Shown: positions 51,980 through 61,432 of the stretch, one piece after another
Layout of the letters: every line of letters begins with the position of its first letter
Position numbering within the stretch: position 1 is the first letter of the stretch
Assembly (NCBI RefSeq): GCF_014126825.1
Contig: NZ_CP059900.1
Span: forward strand, 434,001 to 498,000
Length of the DNA stretch: 64,000 nt
Source: Tomitella gaofuii
Lineage (GTDB): Bacteria > Actinomycetota > Actinomycetes > Mycobacteriales > Mycobacteriaceae
Direction: 5' to 3'
Notes under the pieces: generated by a model
The model's input: the letters and a program-made list of their open reading frames with translations, nothing else
The model's database searches: none
What the model was told of the DNA's origin: nothing
Translations under genes and position numbers: made by a program

Positions 51980-52645
51980 ATGCTGATCCGGCCCACGCTG
52001 CGCCTGCAATCCATTGGTTTCTGCATCGGCTCCACCTTCTTCTTCATCGGTGCGGTGCCGGGGCTCGCCTCCGTGATGGGCGCGTTGACCACCAATATCG
52101 TGTTCTTCATCGGGTCATGGTTCTTCACCGGGGCCGCATTCATCCAGCTGTTGCTGGCCGGTCCCCGCTTCGTCGCCTACAAAGGCGGCCGGGCGATCAG
52201 CGCGGTATGGCTGGTGGCGTCCTCGCAGTTCGTCGGGACGCTCCTGTTCAATGTCAGCACGGGTGCGGCGATCACCGCGCACAGCACGCACAGCGAACAG
52301 GTGAACGTGTGGGTGCCGGACGCGGCAGGCTCGGTCGCCTTCCTGGTGAGCGCGTGCTTCGCGATGCTCGGGCTGATCCGTTCGCACGAGTTGATGAAAC
52401 TGATCTACCGGGATACGATCAGCGGCTGGTCGAATTGGCTCGGTTGCGTGGCCTTCGGCCTGTCCGCTATCGGCGGATTCGTGTATTCGAACGGCGCCAC
52501 AGCGGATTCCCATCTGGCGAATCTGGGAACGATGCTCGGTGCCATATGCTTCTTCGTCGCGTCGATCTTCTACGTCGGCCGCGCGGGGGAGGAGCCCGCC
52601 GGTGTTCCTGTGCCGGCGGAGGCCGGTGGCCTGGGAATCGGGTGA
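51980..52645 (+). CDS. YrhK-like membrane protein
   Basis: About 221 residues with five to six membrane segments. The pattern FCIGSTFFFIGAVPGLASVMG - IVFFIGSWFFTGAAFIQLL, and again WLGCVAFGLSAIGGF - LGTMLGAICFFVASIFYVG, looks like two YrhK-type pairs, a small family of unknown role; this call is tentative. Two starts compete: ATG 51980 with a leaderless -10 element six bases upstream, and a GTG at 51956 that overlaps the HdeD stop (GTGA). The first was taken here. Confidence 0.65.
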   Translation: MLIRPTLRLQSIGFCIGSTFFFIGAVPGLASVMGALTTNIVFFIGSWFFTGAAFIQLLLAGPRFVAYKGGRAISAVWLVASSQFVGTLLFNVSTGAAITAHSTHSEQVNVWVPDAAGSVAFLVSACFAMLGLIRSHELMKLIYRDTISGWSNWLGCVAFGLSAIGGFVYSNGATADSHLANLGTMLGAICFFVASIFYVGRAGEEPAGVPVPAEAGGLGIG

Positions 52646-53141
52646 TCATGTCGCTTCCTCGGGGGTCGGCAAGGGCCACGGAAAGGTCGGTTGACTGCCC
52701 GTTCGCCGAGCCGGCGCGGTGCGCGTGAACTGCGCAGACCAGGCGCCTGCACCTCCCGGCCTCGCAGTCCGCGTGCACTGGCGTGTAGCCGCGCGTCGGA
52801 GTCGTGTCGCGTAGCCGGTCACGCCGGAAGACCGTGTGGTCGTGGCCGATGCGTGCCGCAATCCGCTCCCGATCGCCCATCGTCAACCGCCTCGTTGATA
52901 CGGCTCCATGACACCGCCGATGGCGCCACGCTACGAGCGAAATCCATCGCGGATGAGAAGAGCCGAATCGGCAGAAGCCGGTGAAGGGAGCAGGTACGCT
53001 AAGCGGACGTTCATCCGAATGTGCAAGTCGAACATTCTGATAGGACCGGATTCTGGCTTGTATCGGTCGAAGCGTGGCCTAGCCGTCACCTATCCGTACG
53101 AACTGTGAGGTGTTCGCACGGGCAACAGCGAAGGAATGTGC
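52646..53141. other. Intergenic region, no supported gene
   Basis: About 500 bases between the YrhK-like gene and the YhgE/Pip operon. Frames in it are short and lack family features. Base composition falls visibly from about 52,890 onward, which marks the entry into the less GC-rich YhgE/Pip segment. The promoter of that operon should lie here, but I cannot point to a convincing one. Confidence 0.5.
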
Positions 53142-55715
53142 ATGCGCAACGCCTTTAGGGTGCTACGACGTGACCTCACGCGCATCGGTAGAGCGCCGAA
53201 GTCGTGGGCGATCATCATCGGACTGCTGGTGCTTCCCGCCTTGTACGCTTGGGTGAATATCGTGGCGTTCTGGAATCCTTATGGGAATACAGAGCACATC
53301 AATGTCGCCGTCGTCAATCAGGACGAAGGGGCCAGTACCGAGCTCACCGGTGAGGTGAACGTCGGCGAGCAGGTGGTCGACCAACTCAAGACCAACAATC
53401 AGCTCGGTTGGAAGTTCATGGATCATGACGATGCGATGGACGCGGTCCGTTCGGGCGCGAGCTACGCCGCCATCGTCATGCCGCCGGATTTCAGCAAAGA
53501 TCTCCTGACCATCACCACCGGTGACTTCGTGCAGCCGCAGCTCGAGTACTACACCAACGAGAAGGCGAACGCGATCGCCCCCAAGGTCACCGAGGTCGGC
53601 GCATCGACGCTGGACACGCAGATCAACTCGAAGTTCGTCTCAACGGTGGCGCAGACGATCGCAACGGAGGCCCGACAGGCGGGTGTCGACACCGGGCAAT
53701 GGCTGATCGGCTCGCGCAGCAACACATTGACTGCGTTGGACCAGGCTCTCGCCACGGTTCAGGCCGCACGCATGAGCCTGACCGATCTGGCCGGCGCGCT
53801 CGGTCCCGGTGCCGCGGCCGTCTCCGATGCCAGGAGCGCCCTCGAGCGGGTGGACTCCGCCATCGGCGATCTGACCGATGCGGTCTCGGATGCACAGGGC
53901 CTGGTCAACGAGGTGCAGGGGGATCTGTTCGACTTCTCGGAGACCTTGACGGGGGCCTACGTCTCCGGCGCGTCGAACCTCACAGGCGCTACCACCCGCC
54001 TGAAAGAGAGCATCGAGCAGGTCGCCGGAGGTGCCGACGCGGCGCGCTCCACGCTGACCACGGCGCGACGAGATGTGCAGGCAGTGATCGACGCCAACCA
54101 GGCGTTGCTGGCCACGATGCGCCCGTTGGCGGCCGCGCTTCCCGATGCGGTACCGATCAAGGCCCAGATTCGGCAAGTGATCGACGAGCTCTCCGCGCAG
54201 TCGTCTCGCGACCAGGAGCTCCTGGCCACGCTCGACTCCGCTACGGCCGGAGTGTCGACGGTGTCCGATCAGACTGCCGCGGCCTCAGAAGCGATGGGAG
54301 CCGTCGAGCGATCGTCCGCCGCTCTGCACGGCGTACTGGTCGGGACGTTCCCGGGCCTCAACCAGTCCATGTCCTCGTTGTCCGCCAGCGTCGGCGCCTT
54401 CTCCTCGGCGCTCGATTCGCAACGTGTGCTCGTGGGCGAGGCCGTGGGAATGCTCTCCGAGCTCGAATCACTGCTCGACGAGACCGGTACGGCCGTGACC
54501 TCGCTCGACGGGAATCTGCAGGATGTGCAGTCGGATCTGACCACGTTGCAGACCGACTTGAACGCGATCACCGCTGCGGACATCTGGAACCAGGTGAGCG
54601 CGCTGACCTCGCTCGACCCCGAGTCGATCGCGGGGTTCATGGCGGGGCCGGTGCAGATCCATGAGAACGATCTGTTTCCGGTGCCGGCGTACGGATCGGC
54701 GATGGCACCGTTGTTCACCAATCTGTCCCTGTGGATCGCAGGGTTCGTGCTGATGGTGCTGTTCAAGCTGGAGGCTGATACCGAGGACGTCGAAGGCCTG
54801 ACGGTGAGGCAGGCGTACTTCGGCCGTTGGTTGCTGTTCGCGGTGATGAGCGTCATCCAGGGCTTGCTGGTGAGTATCGGAAACGTACTGATCGGGGTGC
54901 AGACGGTGAACCCGGTCGTCTACGTGGCGACATGTGTCTTCATCGGGCTCGTCTACATGTCGATCATCTATGCCCTGTCGATCTCGTTCGGCTACATTGG
55001 GAAAGGGATCGCAGTGTTGCTGGTGATCATGCAGATCCCCGGCGCCTCGGGCATCTACCCGATAGAGATGATGCCGGACTTCTTCAGGGCGCTTTTCCCC
55101 TTCTTCCCCTTCACCTACGGTATCGACGCGATGCGCGAGACCATCGGCGGCTTCTATGGCCTCAACTATCTCCGGTACATGGCCGTTCTGACTCTCTTCG
55201 CCGCACTGTCCTTCGTGCTAGGAGTGTTCCTTCGCCAACGACTCGGCAACTTCGCGCGACTGTTCAACAGCAAACTGGCGGACACCAATCTGTTCCTGAG
55301 CGAGGACGTGCAGACATTGGGATCGCGACGTCGCCTCACGCAACTCGTGCGCGTACTGACCAATCGCGACAAGTTCCGCGCAGACAACGACAGGCATCGG
55401 AGTTGGCTCGACATGAACCACAAGGCCCTGCAGCGTGCCGCGCTGATCATCGGCGGGGTAGGGACCGTGGTGCTGTTCGTGATCGGGACTGCGTTCCCGG
55501 ACGCCAAGGCCACCGTTCTTGGCCTGTGGGGGCTGCTGTGTCTCCTCGTCATGGCGGCCATCATTCTGGTCGAATACATCAGCCAGAACATCATATACGG
55601 CGCGGAGGTAGCCGACCTCCCCGACGAGGAGCTGAAGCGCGAACTGGCGGCCGAAGAGGTCGCGATCCGATCCGACGCGCCGCTTGACCAGCTGGAATTG
55701 CGGGGGCAGAACTGA
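53142..55715 (+). CDS. YhgE/Pip family membrane protein
   Basis: An 857-residue protein. One N-terminal membrane segment (WAIIIGLLVLPALYAWVNIVAFWNP) starts the YhgE/Pip domain with INVAVVNQDEGA and YAAIVMPPDFSKDLL. A large extracellular coiled region (about residues 190-500, with many Ala/Asp/Ser-Thr heptads) follows, then about five membrane segments (SLWIAGFVLMVLFKLE to LTLFAALSFVLGVFL) of the ABC-2-like type and two C-terminal segments. Relatives include the lactococcal phage infection protein Pip and proteins near type VII secretion loci. ATG 53142 has AAGGA six bases upstream; an ATG six bases earlier has poor spacing. Confidence 0.88.
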   Translation: MRNAFRVLRRDLTRIGRAPKSWAIIIGLLVLPALYAWVNIVAFWNPYGNTEHINVAVVNQDEGASTELTGEVNVGEQVVDQLKTNNQLGWKFMDHDDAMDAVRSGASYAAIVMPPDFSKDLLTITTGDFVQPQLEYYTNEKANAIAPKVTEVGASTLDTQINSKFVSTVAQTIATEARQAGVDTGQWLIGSRSNTLTALDQALATVQAARMSLTDLAGALGPGAAAVSDARSALERVDSAIGDLTDAVSDAQGLVNEVQGDLFDFSETLTGAYVSGASNLTGATTRLKESIEQVAGGADAARSTLTTARRDVQAVIDANQALLATMRPLAAALPDAVPIKAQIRQVIDELSAQSSRDQELLATLDSATAGVSTVSDQTAAASEAMGAVERSSAALHGVLVGTFPGLNQSMSSLSASVGAFSSALDSQRVLVGEAVGMLSELESLLDETGTAVTSLDGNLQDVQSDLTTLQTDLNAITAADIWNQVSALTSLDPESIAGFMAGPVQIHENDLFPVPAYGSAMAPLFTNLSLWIAGFVLMVLFKLEADTEDVEGLTVRQAYFGRWLLFAVMSVIQGLLVSIGNVLIGVQTVNPVVYVATCVFIGLVYMSIIYALSISFGYIGKGIAVLLVIMQIPGASGIYPIEMMPDFFRALFPFFPFTYGIDAMRETIGGFYGLNYLRYMAVLTLFAALSFVLGVFLRQRLGNFARLFNSKLADTNLFLSEDVQTLGSRRRLTQLVRVLTNRDKFRADNDRHRSWLDMNHKALQRAALIIGGVGTVVLFVIGTAFPDAKATVLGLWGLLCLLVMAAIILVEYISQNIIYGAEVADLPDEELKRELAAEEVAIRSDAPLDQLELRGQN

Positions 55716-57910
55716 TGAACAACATCGTCACTCTGATCCGTCAGGATTTCAGGCAGGCGACACGAAATGTGATTCCGGCGATGGTACTGGTCGGGGTCGT
55801 ATTGATCCCGTCGTTCTTCGCATGGTTCAACGTGCTCTCGAGCTGGCATCCATTCGACAATGTCAGCAACCTCAAAATTGCTGTGGCCAGCGCCGATGAA
55901 GGCTTTGAAAGCAACCTGTTCCCGATGCGGCTCAACGTGGGCGATCAGGTGATATCGCAGCTGCGAGCCAACAGCGACATCGACTGGCAGTTCGTCTCCA
56001 AAGACGAGGCCATTGACGGTACAAAATCCGAGGAGTACTACGCAGCGATTGTACTGCCCCCGGATTTCAGTCAGAAGATGCTCACATTTCTTTCGCCCGG
56101 CGCTTCGCCGGTGAAGGTCGATCTCTATGTGAATGAGAAGAAGAACGCGCTCTCGTCCCTGATCACCGGGGAGGCCGCGACAGACGTCTCGACGCAGATC
56201 AATACGAGTTTCACACAGACTCTTGATGAGGTCGGCTTGGCTCTGGTGTCGTCTCTGGCCACGCATCTTGAGGATTCAGACGCGCAGAAAACCCTGGATA
56301 GCCTCGAGTCTGCAGTAGGCAGGATCTCAGTGCAGTTGAAGTCTGCGGCCGGCACCGCAGACATGTTCGCGGGGTTGCTCTCGTCCGCCGATACCCTCCT
56401 GTCGAGCACGGGTTCTCTCGCCTCGTCGGCATCGCACGCGGTCCAGGACACCACCGGCGCGATCGGTCAGGGAGCGGAGTCCGTGAGCTCGGCGCGGGGC
56501 GTGTTGACGTCGGCCTCGGACATGCTGTCCAGGGTCTTCGCGGAGAATGCCGACAGCTACGACACGCTTCGCGCTGCGATCAACCGGAGTTTCGGTCAGG
56601 CGCCTTCCGCGCAACAGGCTGGGGCAAGGCTCGGGCAGGCGTCCGGGATGGTGGCTGAGCAGGTCGCAGGGTATACGCAGCTACGCGACCAGTTGAGAGC
56701 CCAGGAATCGACGCCTGGCCTCGACCTCGTGACCAAGAAGGCGGTGGGTCTGCTGGCGGACCGTGTCGATGCCGTCATCGACCGTCAGGAGGCACTCAAG
56801 CAGCGGCTCGACGCGGCTGCGTCGCCCGCGTCGCAGGGAAACGTGGACCGTGAGGCGACGCGCAATGCGATACTGCAGGACGTTGATGCTGCGCAGTCCG
56901 CGCTCGCCGACGCCCGTGATCAGTACACGAACAGCCTGCAGCCGCAGCTCGCCCGTCTCGCGGCCGACCTGCAAGCGGTGCAGGGCAGTTTCGGCGGTAT
57001 CGGTCAGGATCTGCGCGCGGCGGAGCAATCGCTGGCCGCCGGCGCGGGCTCGCTTAAAGCGGGTCTGGCGGACGGCGAGACAGCGGCCCGGCTTCTGGCG
57101 AGCAACCTCGGCGAGTCCGCTGATACCTTCGCCCAACTTGAAAAGGCCCTCAAGGACGCGTCGAACTCGGGTGATCTGAGCGAAGTGTCCCGGATCATCG
57201 GCTCCAATCCGGCGAAGTTGGCCTCGGAGCTCGCCTCACCGGTAAGTCTTGAGACGATCCCGGTGTTCAAGGTCGACAACTTCGGTTCGCAGATGGCGCC
57301 GCTGTACTCGGTGTTGGGTCTCTGGGTGGGGGCACTGCTTCTGTCTGTGCTCATCCGCACTGAAGTCTCCCGGGATGCTCTTCCGCCATTGAAGCGTCCA
57401 CTTCGGCCGTGGCAGGAATATTTCGGCCATTTCGCGATATTCGGCGGCCTCGCATTCCTGCAGAGCACGATTCTCTTCGCCGGTCTCATCGGCTTCGTCG
57501 GTGTCCGCCCCGCGCACCCGTTCCTGTTGATTCTTGCAGGCTGGGTCATGTCATTCGTCTTCTCGCTCATCACTTATACGCTCGTGTTGGCGTTCGGAGA
57601 GGCGGGCAAGGCGATAGCAGTCCTCTTGCTGGTCGTGCAGATCTCCGCGGGCGGGGGTGCGTACCCGTTGGCCGTGTTGCCGCAGTGGTTCCAGAACATC
57701 AGTCCCTTCGTTCCCGTCTCTCACGCGACGAGTGCTGTGCGCGCGGCCATCGCCGGGATCTATGAAGGCGACTACTGGAAAGACCTGGGTTGGCTCCTGC
57801 TGTTCATCCTTCCGGTCCTGTTTATCGGTCTGGTGTTGCGCCTGGCGGTGAAGAAGTTCAACGACGACCTGAACTCCTCGCTCGAGGGGACCAAGCTGAT
57901 GAGTGTGTGA
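55715..57910 (+). CDS. YhgE/Pip family membrane protein
   Basis: A 731-residue paralogue of the preceding protein, coupled by a one-base overlap (TGATG). It has the same N-terminal segment (VIPAMVLVGVVLIPSFFAWFNVL) with KIAVASADEG and YYAAIVLPPDFSQKML, a long coiled extracellular region (about 160-480), and five to six C-terminal membrane segments (YSVLGLWVGALLLSVLI to LLFILPVLFIGLVL). It lacks the last pair of segments of its neighbour. The two likely form a heterodimeric membrane complex with ABC-2-like C-terminal parts. Both have a base composition less GC-rich than genes around them. Confidence 0.88.
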   Translation: MNNIVTLIRQDFRQATRNVIPAMVLVGVVLIPSFFAWFNVLSSWHPFDNVSNLKIAVASADEGFESNLFPMRLNVGDQVISQLRANSDIDWQFVSKDEAIDGTKSEEYYAAIVLPPDFSQKMLTFLSPGASPVKVDLYVNEKKNALSSLITGEAATDVSTQINTSFTQTLDEVGLALVSSLATHLEDSDAQKTLDSLESAVGRISVQLKSAAGTADMFAGLLSSADTLLSSTGSLASSASHAVQDTTGAIGQGAESVSSARGVLTSASDMLSRVFAENADSYDTLRAAINRSFGQAPSAQQAGARLGQASGMVAEQVAGYTQLRDQLRAQESTPGLDLVTKKAVGLLADRVDAVIDRQEALKQRLDAAASPASQGNVDREATRNAILQDVDAAQSALADARDQYTNSLQPQLARLAADLQAVQGSFGGIGQDLRAAEQSLAAGAGSLKAGLADGETAARLLASNLGESADTFAQLEKALKDASNSGDLSEVSRIIGSNPAKLASELASPVSLETIPVFKVDNFGSQMAPLYSVLGLWVGALLLSVLIRTEVSRDALPPLKRPLRPWQEYFGHFAIFGGLAFLQSTILFAGLIGFVGVRPAHPFLLILAGWVMSFVFSLITYTLVLAFGEAGKAIAVLLLVVQISAGGGAYPLAVLPQWFQNISPFVPVSHATSAVRAAIAGIYEGDYWKDLGWLLLFILPVLFIGLVLRLAVKKFNDDLNSSLEGTKLMSV

Positions 57911-57935
57911 TCGCTTCGACGGACAGGAGCTTTGC

Positions 57936-57967
57936 CGGCTCTACGCACGCTGCATTCCGTAGAGCCG
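57936..57967 (+). terminator. Terminator hairpin after YhgE/Pip operon
   Basis: A perfect 10-bp stem (CGGCTCTACG / CGTAGAGCCG) with a 12-base loop, followed by CTTTAT, 26 bases after the stop of the second YhgE/Pip gene. Confidence 0.55.
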
Positions 57968-58095
57968 CTTTATCGCCATGCAAATGTGCGGCATCAGGGG
58001 CGACGGGTACGTCCTTGCTTGCCGCACATGACCCGTAGATCAGTCGGAAGCGCCAGGCTTGTTCGATTTGCAGCATATGCTGCCCGTCGTACTGC

Positions 58096-58101
58096 TAGGT
58101 T
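58096..58101 (+). promoter_or_regulatory. -10 element, leaderless start
   Basis: TAGGTT six bases before ATG 58108, which begins a doubtful, possibly frameshifted gene. Confidence 0.4.
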
Positions 58102-58107
58102 CGCATC

Positions 58108-58520
58108 ATGGCTGAGATCGGCAGCGCGGCAACTGCGGAGCACGCCGCGCGGTGGCTGCGAGGAGGCTCGCGGAGAAAGAGCCGTGGGGGCAATCATTCG
58201 ATTCCGTCGACCTCGACGTCGCATCGGGCGGGGTGGTGATGGCAGCGTCGGTCGGCTGCGCCCGCTACGCGCTCGTGCTCACGCTGTGCGGTCGGAAGCA
58301 TTTCCACAGTGACGAGCTGTCGATCCTTAGCTTCGATGATCAGCGCCGCAGTACTTTCGCGCAGTCGATGACCGCCCGGAGGGACGCGGTGGACGAGATC
58401 GAACGGCCTGTGCGCGTGCGCGAAATCCTCAAAGAGAAGCGGCGCTGGAACTCGTCACTGTCGGCACGGCGCAATCGCTTGTGCACGATGGAACGCCTCC
58501 ATCCGCCCACGGAGGTGTGA
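58108..58520 (+). pseudogene. Doubtful, possibly frameshifted hypothetical gene
   Basis: ATG 58108 with a good leaderless -10 element opens MAEIGSAATAEHAARWL and ends after 43 codons at 58239. In another frame, a 122-codon stretch from GTG 58152 to 58520 continues with reasonable protein-like sequence (SFDSVDLDVASGGVVMAA, CARYALVLTLCGRKHFHSDE, AVDEIERPVRVREIL). Joining the two needs a change of one or two bases near 58150-58180. No family is recognised, so it may equally be non-coding. Confidence 0.3.
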
Positions 58521-58591
58521 CAGGAAAGGCACACATGCGCACATTGTGAGAACCAGGCATTCATGCTTCAACCACGGAGGGAATACCGACC

Positions 58592-59983
58592 ATGACGCTT
58601 CCACGCACCAGCGGGCCCAACCGCACCGGCTCCATCGCGCCCGCGTACACGGGGCGCCTGAGCACCGACCCGATCCCGCGCCTGCGGATGCCGGACGCGG
58701 AGATGGAGCCGGCGGCCGCCTACCGGTTCATCCACGACGAGCTCATGCTCGACGGCAGCTCGCGGCTCAACCTGGCGACCTTCGTCAGCACGTGGATGGA
58801 CCCCGAGGCCGACAAGCTCATGGCCGAGTCCTTCGACAAGAACATGATCGACAAGGACGAGTACCCGTCGACCGCGGCGATCGAGGCGCGGTCCGTGGCC
58901 ATGGTGGCCGACCTCTTCCACGCGCCCGGACTGTCGGAGACGGATCCGGCGACCGCGACCGGGGTGAGCACCATCGGCTCGTCGGAGGCGGTCATGCTGG
59001 CGGGCCTGGCGATGAAGTGGCGCTGGCGACAGCGCCGGGAGGCCGCCGGTCAGGATGCCACCAAGCCCAACCTGGTGCTGGGATCCAACGTGCAGGTGGT
59101 GTGGGAGAAGTTCTGCCGGTACTTCGACGTGGAGGCGAAGTACCTCCCGATGGAGCCCGGCCGCTACGTGATCAGCCCGGAGCAGGTGCGGGACGCGGTG
59201 GACGAGAACACCATCGGCGTCTGCGCGATCCTCGGCACCACGTACACCGGCGAGTTCGAGCCCATCGGCGCCATCTCCGAGATGCTCGACACGCTGGCGG
59301 CGGACGGCGGGCCGGACGTGCCGATCCACGTCGACGGCGCGTCCGGCGGGTTCGTCGCCCCGTTCCTGCATCCCGACCTGGAATGGGATTTCCGCAACCC
59401 GCGCGTGGTGTCGATCAACGTGAGCGGCCACAAGTACGGGCTGACCTATCCGGGCATCGGCTTCGTCGTGTGGCGCAGCAGCGAATACCTGCCGGAGGAC
59501 CTGGTGTTCCGCGTCAACTACCTGGGCGGCGACATGCCCACGTTCACGCTGAACTTCTCGCGCCCCGGCAACCAGGTGGTGGGCCAGTACTACAACTTCA
59601 TCCGGCTCGGCCGCGAGGGGTACCAGGCGATCATGGAGACGCTGCGGGACACCGCGGTGTGGATCGGCAAGCAGGTCGAGCAGATCGACGGGATGCGCCT
59701 CGTCAGCGACGGCACGGCCATCCCGGTGCTCGCATTCGAACGCGACTCGTCCCAGGGCTACACCGTCTTCGACGTCTCGCACGAGCTGCGCGCGATGGGG
59801 TGGCAGGTGCCGGCGTACACGATGCCGGAGGGCGCCGAGGACGTCGCCGTGCTGCGCGTGGTGGTCCGCGAAGGCTTCAGCAGGGACCTCGCGGCACGGA
59901 TGATCGACGACCTGAAGACGGTGTGCAAGCGGCTCGAAGGGGGCGTGGAGATCAAGTCGGCGGCCAGGCACTTCGCCCACTGA
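58592..59983 (+). CDS. gadB: Glutamate decarboxylase
   Basis: A 463-residue PLP enzyme. SSEAVMLAGLAMKWRW binds cofactor, HVDGASGGFVAPFLHP carries the Asp that holds the pyridine nitrogen, and SGHKYGL places the PLP Lys at residue 281. The length matches GadA/GadB. It converts glutamate to 4-aminobutyrate with uptake of a proton, so it supports acid resistance or GABA metabolism. The C-terminal SAARHFAH resembles the tail that closes the active site at neutral pH. ATG with GGAGGGA upstream. No GadC antiporter follows; instead a ThrE-type exporter starts ten bases after the stop. Confidence 0.95.
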   Translation: MTLPRTSGPNRTGSIAPAYTGRLSTDPIPRLRMPDAEMEPAAAYRFIHDELMLDGSSRLNLATFVSTWMDPEADKLMAESFDKNMIDKDEYPSTAAIEARSVAMVADLFHAPGLSETDPATATGVSTIGSSEAVMLAGLAMKWRWRQRREAAGQDATKPNLVLGSNVQVVWEKFCRYFDVEAKYLPMEPGRYVISPEQVRDAVDENTIGVCAILGTTYTGEFEPIGAISEMLDTLAADGGPDVPIHVDGASGGFVAPFLHPDLEWDFRNPRVVSINVSGHKYGLTYPGIGFVVWRSSEYLPEDLVFRVNYLGGDMPTFTLNFSRPGNQVVGQYYNFIRLGREGYQAIMETLRDTAVWIGKQVEQIDGMRLVSDGTAIPVLAFERDSSQGYTVFDVSHELRAMGWQVPAYTMPEGAEDVAVLRVVVREGFSRDLAARMIDDLKTVCKRLEGGVEIKSAARHFAH

Positions 59984-59992
59984 CGCGCGGCG

Positions 59993-61393
59993 GTGCCCGA
60001 ACACACCCCGCCGGGCGGGATGCACTCTCGCGACCACGTCCACAGGGTGCTCGATGCGGCGTTGCGCGTGGGCTCGCTGCTGCTGTCGGGCAATTCGGGC
60101 ACCGCGGACGTCGCGGCGACGATGTCCGCCATCACCGGGGCCTACGGGCTGCGGCACACGCAGCTCGACGTCACCGCGACGACGATCATCCTGTCGGTGC
60201 CGCGCGGAGTGGAGGGGGCGCCCCTGACGGCCATGTGGCACGTCGAGGGGCGTTCCCTCGACTACACCCGGCTGCACGCCGTCCTGGATTTCGCGCAGCA
60301 GGTGGCCGACGAGCGGCCGGACCTGGACTGGGTGCACGAACGGATCGACGAGCTGGATTCCGCTCCGCCCCCATACCACTCCTGGGTGTCCACCGTGGCG
60401 CTGGGCGTCATGGCGGCGAGCTTCTCGGTGCTGCTCGGCGCCGGCCTCGTCGTGGTCGCGATCGCGGCCGTGACGACGTCGGTGATCGACAGGATCGGCA
60501 GGTTCCTGGCCGGCCGCGGCCTGCCGTTGCTTTTCCAGCAGGCGGTGGCCGGGCTCGTCGCGACGGGCGTGACCCTCTCGCTCGACGCCGTCGGCAAGCT
60601 CCCCGAGGGCGCCAACCCGTCGCTCGTCGTGGCGGCGAACATCGTGGCGTTGATGTCCGGCATGGCCATCGTGTCGTCCGTGCAGGACTCGATCACCGGC
60701 TATTACCTCACGTCCGTCGGCCGGATCATGGAGATCGTCCTGTCGATGGTGGGGATCTTCGTCGGGGTGGGGGCGGCGCTGCGCATCGGCGCCGCGCTCC
60801 ACATCGACGCGTCGGTGAGCCCCGAGTCCGTGGCGGGCTGGCTGAGCGTGCCGGTGATGGTGGCGGCGGGTGCGGTGGGCGCGGCGGCAGCCGCGGTGTC
60901 CAGCTACGCTCCGGCCCGCGCGGCCGGCGCCGCGGGCACCGCCGGGGCGCTCGGCGCGCTCATCTACTTCGGGATGATGCACCTGCACGCCGGCAACGTG
61001 GCCAGCTCGTTCGTCGCCGCCACCGCGATCGGCCTGGCGGGCGCGGTGGTCGCGCACCGGTTCTCGGTGCCGCCTCTGGTCATCGTCATGTCGGGGATCG
61101 TCCCACTGGTGCCGGGGGTGACCACCTACCGAGGGTTCGTCACACTCGTCGACGGGCACTCGGCGCAGGGCGTCGGCACGCTCGTAGTGGCGGCCGGCAC
61201 CGCGGTGGCCCTGGCGGCGGGCGTCGTGTTCGGTCCGCTGCTGGCGCCGGTGACGCGTCGCGAGATCCGGCAGATGCGGCGGCTGGGGGCCGAACTGGGG
61301 CCGCGCTTCGACAGCCGGTGGTCGCGAGTGCCGACGCTGGCGGGCATCGATCTGCGCCGGCGGCACTTCACGCACCACCATCGGCGGCGGTGA
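59993..61393 (+). CDS. Threonine/serine exporter (ThrE) family protein
   Basis: A 466-residue membrane protein of the ThrE family. The N-terminal cytoplasmic part (about residues 15-125, LRVGSLLLSGNSGTADVAATM, LDVTATTIILSV) has the hydrolase-like DUF1212 features, followed by about ten membrane segments in two halves (e.g. WVSTVALGVMAASFSVLLGAGLVV and GNVASSFVAATAIGLAGAVVA, VMSGIVPLVPGVTTYRG). ThrE of Corynebacterium exports threonine and serine by proton-motive force. GTG start ten bases after gadB, so co-transcribed; it may export GABA or a related amino acid here (inference). The C-terminal tail is basic with several His. Confidence 0.9.
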   Translation: MPEHTPPGGMHSRDHVHRVLDAALRVGSLLLSGNSGTADVAATMSAITGAYGLRHTQLDVTATTIILSVPRGVEGAPLTAMWHVEGRSLDYTRLHAVLDFAQQVADERPDLDWVHERIDELDSAPPPYHSWVSTVALGVMAASFSVLLGAGLVVVAIAAVTTSVIDRIGRFLAGRGLPLLFQQAVAGLVATGVTLSLDAVGKLPEGANPSLVVAANIVALMSGMAIVSSVQDSITGYYLTSVGRIMEIVLSMVGIFVGVGAALRIGAALHIDASVSPESVAGWLSVPVMVAAGAVGAAAAAVSSYAPARAAGAAGTAGALGALIYFGMMHLHAGNVASSFVAATAIGLAGAVVAHRFSVPPLVIVMSGIVPLVPGVTTYRGFVTLVDGHSAQGVGTLVVAAGTAVALAAGVVFGPLLAPVTRREIRQMRRLGAELGPRFDSRWSRVPTLAGIDLRRRHFTHHHRRR

Positions 61394-61420
61394 CGGCCGA
61401 TCCGGACGTGTCGGGGCCGA

Positions 61421-61426
61421 TACGAT
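61421..61426 (+). promoter_or_regulatory. -10 element, leaderless start
   Basis: TACGAT six bases before ATG 61433, the best-matching of the leaderless elements in the window. Confidence 0.5.
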
Positions 61427-61432
61427 GCGGGC

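Larger units (their letters stand above)
57911..58591. other. Intergenic region with terminator and doubtful ORF
   Basis: About 680 bases between the YhgE/Pip operon and glutamate decarboxylase. It holds a terminator hairpin (57936-57967) and one doubtful coding stretch (58108-58520), described separately. The last 70 bases should contain the promoter for the decarboxylase, whose GGAGGGA ribosome binding site lies at 58578-58584. Confidence 0.5.
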
